Source: Zancudomyces culisetae (lineage: Eukaryota > Kickxellomycota > Harpellomycetes > Harpellales > Legeriomycetaceae). From it: DNA of 18,413 nt. The notes below the pieces were generated by a model. The model had not been told where the DNA came from, did no database searches, and saw nothing but the letters and a program-made list of their open reading frames with translations. The first letter of the stretch is position 1. Every line of letters begins with the position of its first letter. This document shows positions 1 to 8,072 of this stretch, one piece after another. The stretch is from the NCBI GenBank assembly GCA_001969505.1, contig LSSK01000336.1:1-18413 (forward strand), in the 5' to 3' direction. The translations under genes were made by a program, and so were the position numbers.

Positions 1-288
1 AGCACCTCACCAACAAGCACTTCAACCAGCTCAACCTCAACATCCCCAACAACCAGCTCAACATCCCCAACAACCAGCTCAACATCCCCAACAAGCACTT
101 CAACTAGCTCAACATCAATCAGCTCAACAACATCAACCAGCTCAACAACCAGCTCAACAACATCAACCAGCTCAACATCAACCTCAACATCCCTAACAAC
201 CAGCTCAACATCACCAACAACCAGCACCTCACCAACAAGCACCTCAACTGGCTCAACCTCAACATCAACCAGCTCAAGCTCATCTACT
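1..288 (+). repeat. Ser/Thr/Pro-coding low-complexity repeat
   Basis: This is a degenerate in-frame array of AGC TCA ACA / ACC-type codons. Two perfect 21-nt units lie side by side at 52-93 (coding TSSTSPT), with partial copies before and after. The repeat stops just before the first cysteine codon of the downstream domain at 289-291. Confidence 0.85.
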
Positions 289-810
289 TGTGATTCCACC
301 TCTGTTGGTCCTAACATTGTTATATCATCTACTAAAAAGAACAAAGACTATGACTTCACGCACGCTCTTACAATTCCATGTGATACAAGCGACTTTGAGT
401 TCACTGCTAGCATCACTGCTAGCTCAGACTTCTTTGTTGCACTCATGGACGACAGTGGGTTCTACAGTCCTAACGGTGTAGTTGAAGCTCAATTTGGTTT
501 GTCATCTGGTATCAGTTCCATCAAGAAGGGTAAATACGCTTTGGTTAAACGAAGCAACATTTTCACAAGAGCAAACTTGCAAGATATCAAGATTGTTTAC
601 AAAGATTCTCAACTTCAAGTCTTTGTCAACAACTCGCTTAAGGCATCATACAAGATTTCCAACTTTAGCATGACTTCCCTAGCTATGGCACCATTTAAGG
701 GCACCGCCGGAGTCTTCAACCCTACTTTTTCATGTGAAAGCATTTCTAACTGTGAGCAGCAAGAGAGTCTGTCTATTACTCCAGTTCTAGATTCTGATGA
801 GGCCCACTAG
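1..810 (+). CDS. Ser/Thr-rich stalk protein with C-terminal four-cysteine domain (5' end outside window)
   Basis: Frame 1 is open from the first base to the TAG at 808-810, giving 269 visible residues. The true start lies upstream; the ATG at 445 is internal. Residues 1-96 are almost only Ser, Thr and Pro, with no acidic or basic residues. From Cys97 a globular domain begins, with cysteines at 97, 127, 245 and 251. It contains an alternating hydrophobic pattern suggesting a beta-sandwich and a central SSIKKGKYALVKRS motif. The same domain occurs twice in the protease at 1870-4185 and once in the inverted paralogue at 17421-18413. The C-terminus is hydrophilic, so no GPI-anchor signal is visible. 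By inference it is a secreted or wall-associated glycoprotein whose stalk is O-glycosylated and whose head binds something. An AATAAA at 1039-1044 is a possible polyadenylation signal. Molecular function is unknown. The spacing E-x3-G...S-I-K loosely recalls farnesoic-acid-O-methyltransferase-like (FAMeT) beta-sandwich domains, which I cannot test here. Confidence 0.85.
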   Translation, partial: STSPTSTSTSSTSTSPTTSSTSPTTSSTSPTSTSTSSTSISSTTSTSSTTSSTTSTSSTSTSTSLTTSSTSPTTSTSPTSTSTGSTSTSTSSSSSTCDSTSVGPNIVISSTKKNKDYDFTHALTIPCDTSDFEFTASITASSDFFVALMDDSGFYSPNGVVEAQFGLSSGISSIKKGKYALVKRSNIFTRANLQDIKIVYKDSQLQVFVNNSLKASYKISNFSMTSLAMAPFKGTAGVFNPTFSCESISNCEQQESLSITPVLDSDEAH

Positions 811-1090
811 CTGCATCAGCTTTAAATTAACTTTTTTTCATGTTTTTTCGTAACTTATACAATATATTTGCCAATACTCGGTAATTATGTAGCTTTTTTT
901 TATTGCTCAACATCTTTCCGGTCATGCTTGAGTTATTGTTTTTCTGAAAATTATCTAGTGGGTATGGATTTCCTAGATAATTGATAGGCATCGGCTAGGT
1001 ACTCATTTAAGATCTTTATTTTTTAGTTTTAATTATTAAATAAAAATTTCGAGCAAAAAAGAGAAAGGATAAGAAAAATACGCAAAGTAA
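811..1090. other. AT-rich spacer
   Basis: This is the 3' flank of the first gene. It is T-rich and then A-rich, with no credible reading frame. AATAAA at 1039-1044 is the only regulatory-looking word. It shows no similarity to the 3' flank of the inverted paralogue at the right end. Confidence 0.6.
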
Positions 1091-1693
1091 AAAGTCCAAA
1101 ATCATGAAGGGATTAGTAACTGGATCTACTTGCAACTTACATATCCCGAGCATAAGCAGGGACTTATAGAGATGGGGAGGATAAGAACAGGTAGGTTTTG
1201 GACAGCAGAGAGGCTGGCAAAACTGGGAACAATAGATGAAAAGTTCAAGACCAGGTGCCCATTTTGTAAAAAAAACAGCGCAGAAACCATTGACCACATG
1301 TTACTGGACTGTAGATACTGGACTGTTGTTAGGTATAAAACTCTGGAACGTATCCCAGATATGTCAACTGTAGGAAGTGAGGAGAGAGGTAGTAGTGAAG
1401 GGTGGCGGAATTTTTTTGTAGGGCGACTCCTTGGAGGGGAGTCAAAAAGAATGGTTACTCTCTCCGTTAATAAGAGAGAAACCGAAGCACCATCTTTGGT
1501 TGAGCTGGTAACGGCACAATTTCTGGACAGAATATGTCGAACGAGGATGCAAATCTTAGACCGATTTAGATCAGAAACAACCTCCTTGAACCAACGCCCG
1601 GTGGGTATGGAGTCCCTAGAGGGACGGAGGGGAATTGGGTAGGTAGATATTTTATAGGATTATTTTTTGTAGTTTTATGGGATATTTATTTAA
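1091..1693 (+). mobile_element. LINE-type retroelement remnant: reverse transcriptase C-terminus and 3' UTR (copy A)
   Basis: An open frame runs from 1091 (just after a stop at 1088-1090) to TAG at 1640-1642. It begins ...W-I-x-L-Q-L-T-Y-P and continues with the segment RIRTGRFWTAERLAKLG, followed by a CPFC...ETIDHMLLDC zinc-knuckle motif. This is the arrangement found at the C-terminus of non-LTR retrotransposon polymerases (zf-RVT type). No polymerase palm motifs precede it, so the copy is 5'-truncated and inactive. The last 111 nt (1583-1693) are nearly identical to the block at 16873-16983 on the other strand, with 4 mismatches and no gaps. The end near 1693 is set by where similarity stops; no clear poly(A) tail or target-site duplication was found. 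Confidence 0.8.
1685..1690 (-). terminator. Possible polyadenylation signal of the protease gene
   Basis: This is AATAAA on the minus strand, 180 nt beyond the protease stop codon. It is the first such word downstream and lies inside the 3' end of LINE remnant copy A, so the host transcript may end within retroelement sequence. Based on the motif only. Confidence 0.3.
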
Positions 1694-1869
1694 ATTCATC
1701 AAGTAAAAGCATAAACCATTTGCTAAATTCAGCATCAAAAGGAAAACGATTAAATTCAAAAACATTTTACTATTTTGCGATGCCACGTACTTTGGTACCT
1801 CTACCATTTGATTTAATTGAAACTTTAGTGATATTCAATTACAAAAGCATTTTCAATAATAAAAAAAGC

Positions 1870-4185
1870 TTACTGGTTGGAGCAGGTAGATGCACCAGGA
1901 CAACTAAATGTAGGAGCATAAAGGGCCGCAACTCCCGTTAATGGCGCAAATGCCATGCTCTTAATCTCAAAGCCCGTGTCGTCCATAAATTTTTTCATGT
2001 CACGAGTTACTGTGTTGTTGTTGTCTATTAACATCTGTAATTTATAGTCTTTGAAGACAATCTTGATGTTTTTAGAAGAAACTAAGGCCGGAACATCTGA
2101 TCTTTTAACTTGTGCATATTTTCCTCTCTTGATTGCATTTGTGTCTGAAGATAATCCAAATTGAAGTTCAATGTTACCCAGTGGTCCTCTAAACCCACTT
2201 GCATCCATAAGTGTGACATACAAGTCGCTTTCGGCTATTACATTTGCAGAAAACTCAAAGTCTGTTTGGTTGCATGGAATAGTTAGTGCTCTACTAAAAT
2301 CGTAGTCCTTTTTTTTATCTACTGCAGACAACAATGTGTTTGGACCTACAGATAAGGATTCGCAAGGTTCTGCTGTCGGTGGAGTGTTTATGTAGTTTAG
2401 TGATGAATAATATGTGGATTCAGACTCCTGGAAAGTTGCCGAAAATTCACAACTTGCAGTGTTCATACATGTATAAGTGATATTTGAGACGCCTGCCGAG
2501 TCGTATTGAGCACCAAATGCAAACCATAGTGTGGGTGAGTTGGAAAGTGCAGCACTGTCATAATTATTTGAAGATAATTTTATTAGTGGTATATCACCTG
2601 TAGACATCCATAAGCTAATACCAGAACTGTCAGCACGTACCACAACACTCTCAGATATTTCTGGGATAAGGTTAACATCAACAGCAACTGAGTTTTTGCT
2701 TGAGCTAATCAACCACTTTCCACTGTTAAATCCGATAATTCCTTGAATAAATTCCCCTTGGGTTGATGATGATTTTGTTGTACTTATTGAAAAATATATA
2801 TCCGATGTTGTATCAACGATATTAAATAAAATCTCGTATTGCTGTGATGAACAGGACAAATTGATGGCTTTATCCCAATTAAAGACATCTTCTGTGGTTT
2901 GTCCTGCGGCGCTACCAAATGCGACAGAGTCTATTGATTTGGTGCATCCTGGGGCTTCAGTAAAATCAGTAAAAGTATTTTCTTCCTGAACAGATGTGTT
3001 AGAGGAGAGAGAATCCTCTATACTAGTTATATCTGGTGTAGAAACACTAGAGGCATTGTGTATGTCAGTGGTCTTTTGTACATCTGCTTTATCATCCGAA
3101 TCAAATATCAAAGTCATTGTAAGTATTGGGTCATCTGATTTAGTTTTATTAGAGTTTTCTGAAAGTGTGGACGTGGTTGTGATAGGTGTAGTAGCTGTGG
3201 TGGTAGAACTTAAAGAAGTTGCTAAAGTTGACGATGTAGTTACATCTGTTCTCAATGATTCAAGATCTGTATGCGACTCAGTACTCGTATCTTCCTCACT
3301 TTCTTCCGCGTTTTCGCACTCACTGACTTTACAGTTTGGACCTGTACAGTCTACATATTTTGAAATGAAGTTGTCCCAGTAATAAGCTGTAAGCATATAG
3401 ACCGCTATTGTATCTTTTGTCTCACAAGCTTTACCCGTGAGTGATACCAATGTACTTGCAATACCGTTTAGTTTTAAGTGATCAGTCCCTGTCAACGGGC
3501 TTCCTGAGTCTCCTGAACATACAGTTTTTCCTTTCGTGACGCCAGCACAAAACACCTTTCCCTGTACATTTTCACTTGCTAGAAATCTATTACAATAGTC
3601 TTGCCTACCCTGGATTACATTCAAGGTATTTAATGCAGACGAAGTATTGCTACTGGAAGAAGTATATCCAAAGCCGGCTGCTATGTATGTCTTATTTTTA
3701 TCAATAGGGTCCGTATCTATTTCCACAGGGGTAGCTACATCGGTACTTACACATCGATCAAGAAAGATCAAGGCAATGTCATTAGCGTATGGTGGAATAT
3801 TTTCGTACTCTGGATGTATCTCTACACTCTTTATGTTGTAGACTGTGTTGTCATTGTTTGGTAGTGCTTGTATGCTTCCCAGTGAAACTTGAATAACATC
3901 CCAGTTTTTTTTATCGGTGCTTACAGCGTTCATACAATGGGCAGTCGTAAGTATCACGTTGGATGTTATCAGCTCTGCTGTACAAACGTGACTACCATCG
4001 CTTGCACGTATAATATGTGCGATATATTTGTAATCGTCAGGGTTTGCGGCTGAACCGCCTATGATCCTGCTTGGTAGGTCTCGTTTGGTCAGTCTGCCAG
4101 GTAGTGGAAGTATTTGGCTCCACAAGGCATTTTCATTTATGACTTCAGAAGCCACGAACGCAAGTAACAAACTTAGTACCTTCAT
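1870..4185 (-). CDS. Secreted S1 (chymotrypsin-fold) serine protease with two C-terminal four-cysteine domains
   Basis: The protein has 771 residues and no intron. A hydrophobic signal peptide (about 1-17) and a short propeptide end at Arg40, followed by the mature N-terminus IIGG. Catalytic residues are visible: His83 in TAHC, Asp136 in NDIAL and Ser227 in GDSGSP. The position equivalent to chymotrypsin 189, six before the catalytic Ser, is Thr221 rather than trypsin's Asp, so Arg/Lys specificity is doubtful. Residues about 280-412 form a Cys-containing junction, an acidic EESEED patch and a Ser/Thr-rich linker with several N-glycosylation sequons. Domain 1 has Cys414, 445, 573 and 579; domain 2 has Cys608, 638, 762 and 768. 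Domain 2 clearly resembles the end domains of the stalk proteins at 1-810 and 17421-18413; domain 1 is a more diverged copy. No transmembrane or GPI signal follows. The likely role is an extracellular protease carrying a substrate- or wall-binding tail; the target is unknown. Confidence 0.9.
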   Translation of the reverse strand: MKVLSLLLAFVASEVINENALWSQILPLPGRLTKRDLPSRIIGGSAANPDDYKYIAHIIRASDGSHVCTAELITSNVILTTAHCMNAVSTDKKNWDVIQVSLGSIQALPNNDNTVYNIKSVEIHPEYENIPPYANDIALIFLDRCVSTDVATPVEIDTDPIDKNKTYIAAGFGYTSSSSNTSSALNTLNVIQGRQDYCNRFLASENVQGKVFCAGVTKGKTVCSGDSGSPLTGTDHLKLNGIASTLVSLTGKACETKDTIAVYMLTAYYWDNFISKYVDCTGPNCKVSECENAEESEEDTSTESHTDLESLRTDVTTSSTLATSLSSTTTATTPITTTSTLSENSNKTKSDDPILTMTLIFDSDDKADVQKTTDIHNASSVSTPDITSIEDSLSSNTSVQEENTFTDFTEAPGCTKSIDSVAFGSAAGQTTEDVFNWDKAINLSCSSQQYEILFNIVDTTSDIYFSISTTKSSSTQGEFIQGIIGFNSGKWLISSSKNSVAVDVNLIPEISESVVVRADSSGISLWMSTGDIPLIKLSSNNYDSAALSNSPTLWFAFGAQYDSAGVSNITYTCMNTASCEFSATFQESESTYYSSLNYINTPPTAEPCESLSVGPNTLLSAVDKKKDYDFSRALTIPCNQTDFEFSANVIAESDLYVTLMDASGFRGPLGNIELQFGLSSDTNAIKRGKYAQVKRSDVPALVSSKNIKIVFKDYKLQMLIDNNNTVTRDMKKFMDDTGFEIKSMAFAPLTGVAALYAPTFSCPGASTCSNQ

Positions 4186-4204
4186 TGTTATCTTGTAGTT
4201 TTTG

Positions 4205-4212
4205 CTTTATAT
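4205..4212 (-). promoter_or_regulatory. Possible TATA box of the protease gene
   Basis: On the minus strand the word ATATAAAG lies 20-27 nt before the ATG at 4185. This would require a very short 5' leader. AT-rich flanks make chance matches common, so this is weak. Confidence 0.25.
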
Positions 4213-4302
4213 TTGTATATGAAATTGTACTACTCACGCTTTTTCCTTTGGTCGATTAGCTTTTTAATGTAATATAATATGTTGTGTAGAGATGTGTAGT
4301 AA

Positions 4303-4336
4303 TATGATGTGATATGATATGATGTGATATGATAGA
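4303..4336. repeat. Short degenerate tandem repeat (ATGAT / ATGTGAT units)
   Basis: Alternating ATGATGTGAT and ATGAT units repeat about twice, about 120-150 bases upstream of the protease start. It looks like a microsatellite. Confidence 0.6.
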
Positions 4337-5790
4337 TGTGTTTTACTGGAATTTGTTGGGATGAGATGAAATATATGAACTAAATTTGATAAGTGTACTT
4401 GTAGAATAGGAGTTTTTTCACGTACCAGTATATATATGTGTTCTTGTTTAAAAAGGAGATTATATTCATAGTGTTAGAAAAAAATTACACTATTGAACAA
4501 AAAAATTTTGTTAGTTTCTATTATGTTTTTACCATTAGTTTCTTCAGCTTTTTAATTTCTTCAAATACCCGCTCAGCTACGGAACACCCAAGTATCATTT
4601 CTAGCAATAATTTTATTGAATTTTTTTCTTCTATTTATAAAATCATAATCATGTAGATTGGTAATAAACAAGCATATTTTCAAAACTTGAAATATGTAAG
4701 AGCTGCACGTTATTGGGTTAGTTTTTCTATCAAGTAGTTTTTTAACGATTCTCATTAGTATAAAAGAGTGGTGTAGGGGCTTGAATTCAAAACACTCAGG
4801 TTTTAATAATAGTACTAAAAATAGAAATGTAATATATAATAACTGTTATTATTAGCTAATACGATTTTTTGTAGATACTTGTCTAGTTTGTTGGTCTCCC
4901 TCTTTAACAATTTGATTAAAATAGGATCAACAAACAACAGATATAGGAATTACTCGGATATTGTAGACCCAAATTAGTTTATCTTGCTTTTTAAAAGAAT
5001 TCTATGATGCTTCTGGAAGGTTTAATAAACTAGCGATTCAAAAAATGCATAATATATATGTTACAAACCGAGTCATTAATTGATTTTTTCTTTAAATATG
5101 AATTTAAATAGCTTAATCTGTTTATGGTGTGGGTTATATTTATTGCATGTGTATTTACAAAAACCATAAATTATAGGTACAATTACATTAATTGGTTAGA
5201 AATTTAAAAAGAAGAGCCTTTTTTTTGTGCGTTGTAGTGCAGTGGATTACATACTGCAGTTAAAAACACTGAAGTACCAATTTGCCGAAATGTCCTTTAA
5301 GAAACCCATAGTTTCAAAAGAAATAATACTCTGATGATGGCATAGATTTTTCAAGATCTAATTTTAGATACTCGATTTTCTTTCTTCAGTGATGTACAGA
5401 TGGTTGATGATGCTTGTTCTTAAACTTCTTAACTTAGAAGTATAGAAGGATATAGTTCTTCAATCTATTTATTGTCTTATTTTTAGATTGTAAACCATAC
5501 TTTTGGAGTTGGATTTAGGCCATTCTATTACCTTATACTAGTTCAATAAAAATACCGATTTGTTTAGTATTAAAAACTAACTATAATGTATTATCATTCA
5601 ACACTCTTTTCGCAGCGGCTATTCGTTTCTGAGTTATAATGCCAGATGGACCAAATATACAAAGAGATGTATTTATAAATGTTAAACTCCTAATCCCATT
5701 TGTACACTTCAACACCACATGGTTATTAAGACAAAAAAATAAAACAGCATATGACTCTTATTTCGCAATATCCATAACTATGACGAATGA
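4337..5790. other. Gene-poor AT-rich region
   Basis: No coding signal could be supported. Frames here are short, lysine/phenylalanine/isoleucine-rich and resemble no family. An isolated match to a tRNA A box near 5231-5241 lacks a matching B box. Confidence 0.5.
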
Positions 5791-6000
5791 ACAACAAATC
5801 AAATAAGGATTACCCAGGATATATTTTTCGGGACAACACAATCACCAAAGGAGGGAGAGCAAGCCAAGCGCTCAAGGTCTAGTACTTTGCACTATATTAA
5901 CAATTTCTTGAACCAATTCTCGGTGGGTATGGAGCCCCTAGAGGATCAAAGGGAAATTGGTTAAATAGATATTTTTTAGAATTATATTTTCTGTAGTAAT
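5791..6000 (+). mobile_element. LINE-type retroelement 3' end remnant (copy B)
   Basis: A frame open from 5791 to TAA at 5962-5964 ends in the peptide NQFSVGMEPLEDQREIG. This matches the C-terminal peptide of copies A and C (pattern VGM-x2-LE-x2-R-x-IG-stop), with the stop codon at the same place. The T-rich tail after it (TAGATATTTTTTAGAATTATATTTTCTGTAG) is a diverged version of the A/C 3' tail. It is older than A and C, with many substitutions. The upstream limit is uncertain because no zinc-knuckle motif is visible. Confidence 0.65.
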
Positions 6001-6902
6001 ACTTGGCATAGATTTAATAAACATATCCAGAAATAAATATGTATATATTGGTAAAAAATTTCCGTTTTGGAAGAAAAGGGTATGTACATACCAAATGCAA
6101 CTCGAATATGATCCAAATGTGATCCAAATGAGTTTCAGTGGCAGTGGTAGTTGCAGACTCGGAAAGTGATAGTTATTTATATGTCCATATACATATTCAC
6201 ATGTGAATGTTCGATTCATCTCACTTGTGATTGTTGGTATTGATATTAATAGCAATGATGTGAATTCGAGGGCAAGGTGAAGGGTGATAGAGCTCTTGAT
6301 GTATCTAGATTGAGGTAACTTGTACAATTGGTTTTATCGCAATTGCGTCGCATGTGATAGTAAACAGTACCTAAAATAGAAATACCATGGACATAAACGA
6401 TTTCTAGCTTTCATTCTAATACTTTTCATTAGCGAAGAGTTACTAATGAAATATGAGAGTGGATGTAACAACTTGTATCATCATGATGTTTTTAGTTTTT
6501 TATGTTTATTAGCAGTGGTTTCACTTGAGAGCCTAACTGTGTGGGCGATTGTAGTACATCTTTTATTTTTCTTGCGATTTATGTACGTATATTGAACATT
6601 TTTCCTTTACAAAAAAAAATGCCTAAAAAAGCTATCAGTAGAAGAAAAAAAAGTAAAGCAGTTTATACTACAATATATTACCTGTAGAGCAGATCAGCAT
6701 TGTCTTGTCTGTCTTGGTATACTTATCTAGGTGATATTTTAATTGATTTGGTGAAAAAAAAAATTGAGTCTTGAACAGCAAAAACCAAAGTGGAAATCAT
6801 GTAATGAGATTAAAACGAAAAAATTATTTTCAATGCTCGAAAATCTGTGTGTTTACAATCTAAAAATACAAAAACGGATTGCTTTGAAAAAAGGAATAAT
6901 AG
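6001..6902. other. Gene-poor region before the coiled-coil gene
   Basis: I see nothing coding. A minus-strand frame at 5938-6327 overlaps the LINE remnant and resembles no family. The last 300 bases are A-rich, with homopolymer runs, and form the 5' flank of the gene starting at 6903. Confidence 0.5.
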
Positions 6903-7961
6903 ATGGATCCTAACAATGTGCGACACCTGCTTCACAAAGCAAGGCTACAAAGGGGCAGCAAAGCTATTGAAGGGAAAAACATTAAACAAAAGTATGGGCC
7001 TGCTGATGCTAAATTGAAATCAAGAAATGATCAATCTCGAATAATTGGTGGGAACGAGCAGGGTAATGGTAAACAAAGAGATGCAGCAAATATAGTTAGT
7101 GTAAATAATTTAAGAAATGAAAACAATAAGAGGGGACAAGGAGAGGGGGATCAAGATGCAAAGAATTTAGACAAAAAGCGAAAAAAAGAGCACATTGCTC
7201 ATGGTGGAGAAAGGGCTAAAAAACCAAAACATGCAAACAAGGACAAGTACGATCAAGGTCATCCTGTTAGTGATATGCATGTAAAAAAAAATTATGCTGA
7301 TGAGCTTGAAGAAATGGGAGAAAATGGTACTGAGCAGGGAATAAACGACGACAATGCTTTGCCATCTAGATCCTTTGATTCAAATATTACGGAGCCCAGT
7401 AAAATCGACAAGGATCGCGAAGTGAAAAATGGAGATGAAAGTAACGAACAAGATACAGATATTTTGGGAAATTTACCAAGTTTGGAAGAGATTGAACTCG
7501 ATCAGAAACTGCAAAGATTGCAACAAGAAATTGAAAAAGAAAGTAAAGGTGAAGATATTCAAAGTGAAAACGGGAAGGAAAGGGAAAAAGAATTCACGAC
7601 TATCGAGGAGGCGATAGAACTTGGAAAAGCTATCGATAAGGATGAGTGGGAACAACAGGAACGGGAAAGTAAATTAACAATAAAAGAGCAAATGGAGACC
7701 GAGCAGCAAATCTGGGAGGCCAAAGCGAGTAAATTGAAAGAACTGAGAGAAATAGTTGGTCATTTGGTGGAGTTGAATGTGGCTATTGAACAGGAAGAAA
7801 AAGAGAAGATGGAGAACTCAACAAAAATACATGAAAATAAACGCCCAACCACTAATGGAGAAAGTGAAGGTGAAAGCGAAAGTGAAAGTGAAAGTGAAAG
7901 TGAAGGCGAAATAGGTGAGGCCGAGATGCTAGAAATTGAGGATCAACTAATGAAGTGGTGA
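6903..7961 (+). CDS. Highly charged, largely disordered protein with C-terminal coiled coil
   Basis: The protein has 352 residues in one exon. The start ATG at 6903 sits in AATAATAGATGG, which has A at -3 and G at +4. The N-terminus (MDPNNVRHLLHKARLQRGSK) is basic and helical. Residues about 25-190 are Lys/Asn/Asp/Glu-rich with nuclear-localisation-like clusters (KKRKKE at about 91-96; KKPKH at about 106-110). Residues about 190-310 form heptad-like coiled coil, followed by a Ser-Glu repeat and a short tail ending LMKW. The order short RLL helix, disordered middle, Glu-rich coiled coil, acidic Ser stretch and terminal Trp loosely recalls ZNF830/CCDC16-type nuclear proteins. The C2H2 finger expected near residues 25-60 of that family is absent, so I do not assign it. 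It is convergent with the GTPase gene, with 111 bp between the stops. Function unknown. Confidence 0.75.
   Translation: MDPNNVRHLLHKARLQRGSKAIEGKNIKQKYGPADAKLKSRNDQSRIIGGNEQGNGKQRDAANIVSVNNLRNENNKRGQGEGDQDAKNLDKKRKKEHIAHGGERAKKPKHANKDKYDQGHPVSDMHVKKNYADELEEMGENGTEQGINDDNALPSRSFDSNITEPSKIDKDREVKNGDESNEQDTDILGNLPSLEEIELDQKLQRLQQEIEKESKGEDIQSENGKEREKEFTTIEEAIELGKAIDKDEWEQQERESKLTIKEQMETEQQIWEAKASKLKELREIVGHLVELNVAIEQEEKEKMENSTKIHENKRPTTNGESEGESESESESESEGEIGEAEMLEIEDQLMKW
7860..7910 (+). repeat. In-frame hexanucleotide repeat coding Ser-Glu
   Basis: GAAAGT-type units are repeated about eight times, with a few GGT/GGC and AGC variants, coding an acidic SESESE stretch near the C-terminus of the coiled-coil protein. 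It is a coding microsatellite and likely length-variable. Confidence 0.8.
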
Positions 7962-8026
7962 GCTAGTGAGGTTGAGCAAGAAAGAAAAATCAAGATGGAT
8001 GGAAGGGAATAGTGAAAAGTGAGTAA

Positions 8027-8032
8027 TGAATA
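8027..8032 (+). terminator. Polyadenylation signal, coiled-coil gene
   Basis: AATAAA lies 66 nt after the TGA of the coiled-coil gene and before the stop codon of the convergent GTPase gene. Canonical motif and sensible position. Confidence 0.5.
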
Positions 8033-8059
8033 AAAGACTGTGAATGATCTATTTGGTCG

Positions 8060-8069
8060 TTTATTTATT
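8060..8069 (-). terminator. Polyadenylation signal, GTPase gene
   Basis: On the minus strand two overlapping AATAAA words begin 4 nt after the stop codon of the GTPase gene (stop at 8073-8075). That is unusually close and would give a very short 3' UTR. Confidence 0.4.
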
Positions 8070-8072
8070 GAA

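Noticed and set aside
1016-1297. 93-residue minus-strand frame
   Set aside because: It is antisense to the LINE copy A coding remnant and begins and ends in AT-rich flank; a shadow frame.
2996-3382. 128-residue plus-strand frame
   Set aside because: It is antisense to the Ser/Thr-rich linker of the protease. Its Val/Ser-rich composition is the expected shadow of that codon use.
4438-4656. 72-residue plus-strand frame and the overlapping minus-strand frame at 4573-4755
   Set aside because: Both are of low complexity, AT-driven and show no recognisable motif.
5218-5290. tRNA-like stretch: TAGTGCAGTGG fits the A-box consensus and a short anticodon-like stem follows
   Set aside because: There is no B box (GGTTCRANNCC), the position before the would-be anticodon is not T, and the acceptor ends do not pair. 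Probably chance.
5938-6327. 129-residue minus-strand frame
   Set aside because: It overlaps the LINE copy B tail on the opposite strand, has no family features, and has no promoter or splice evidence.
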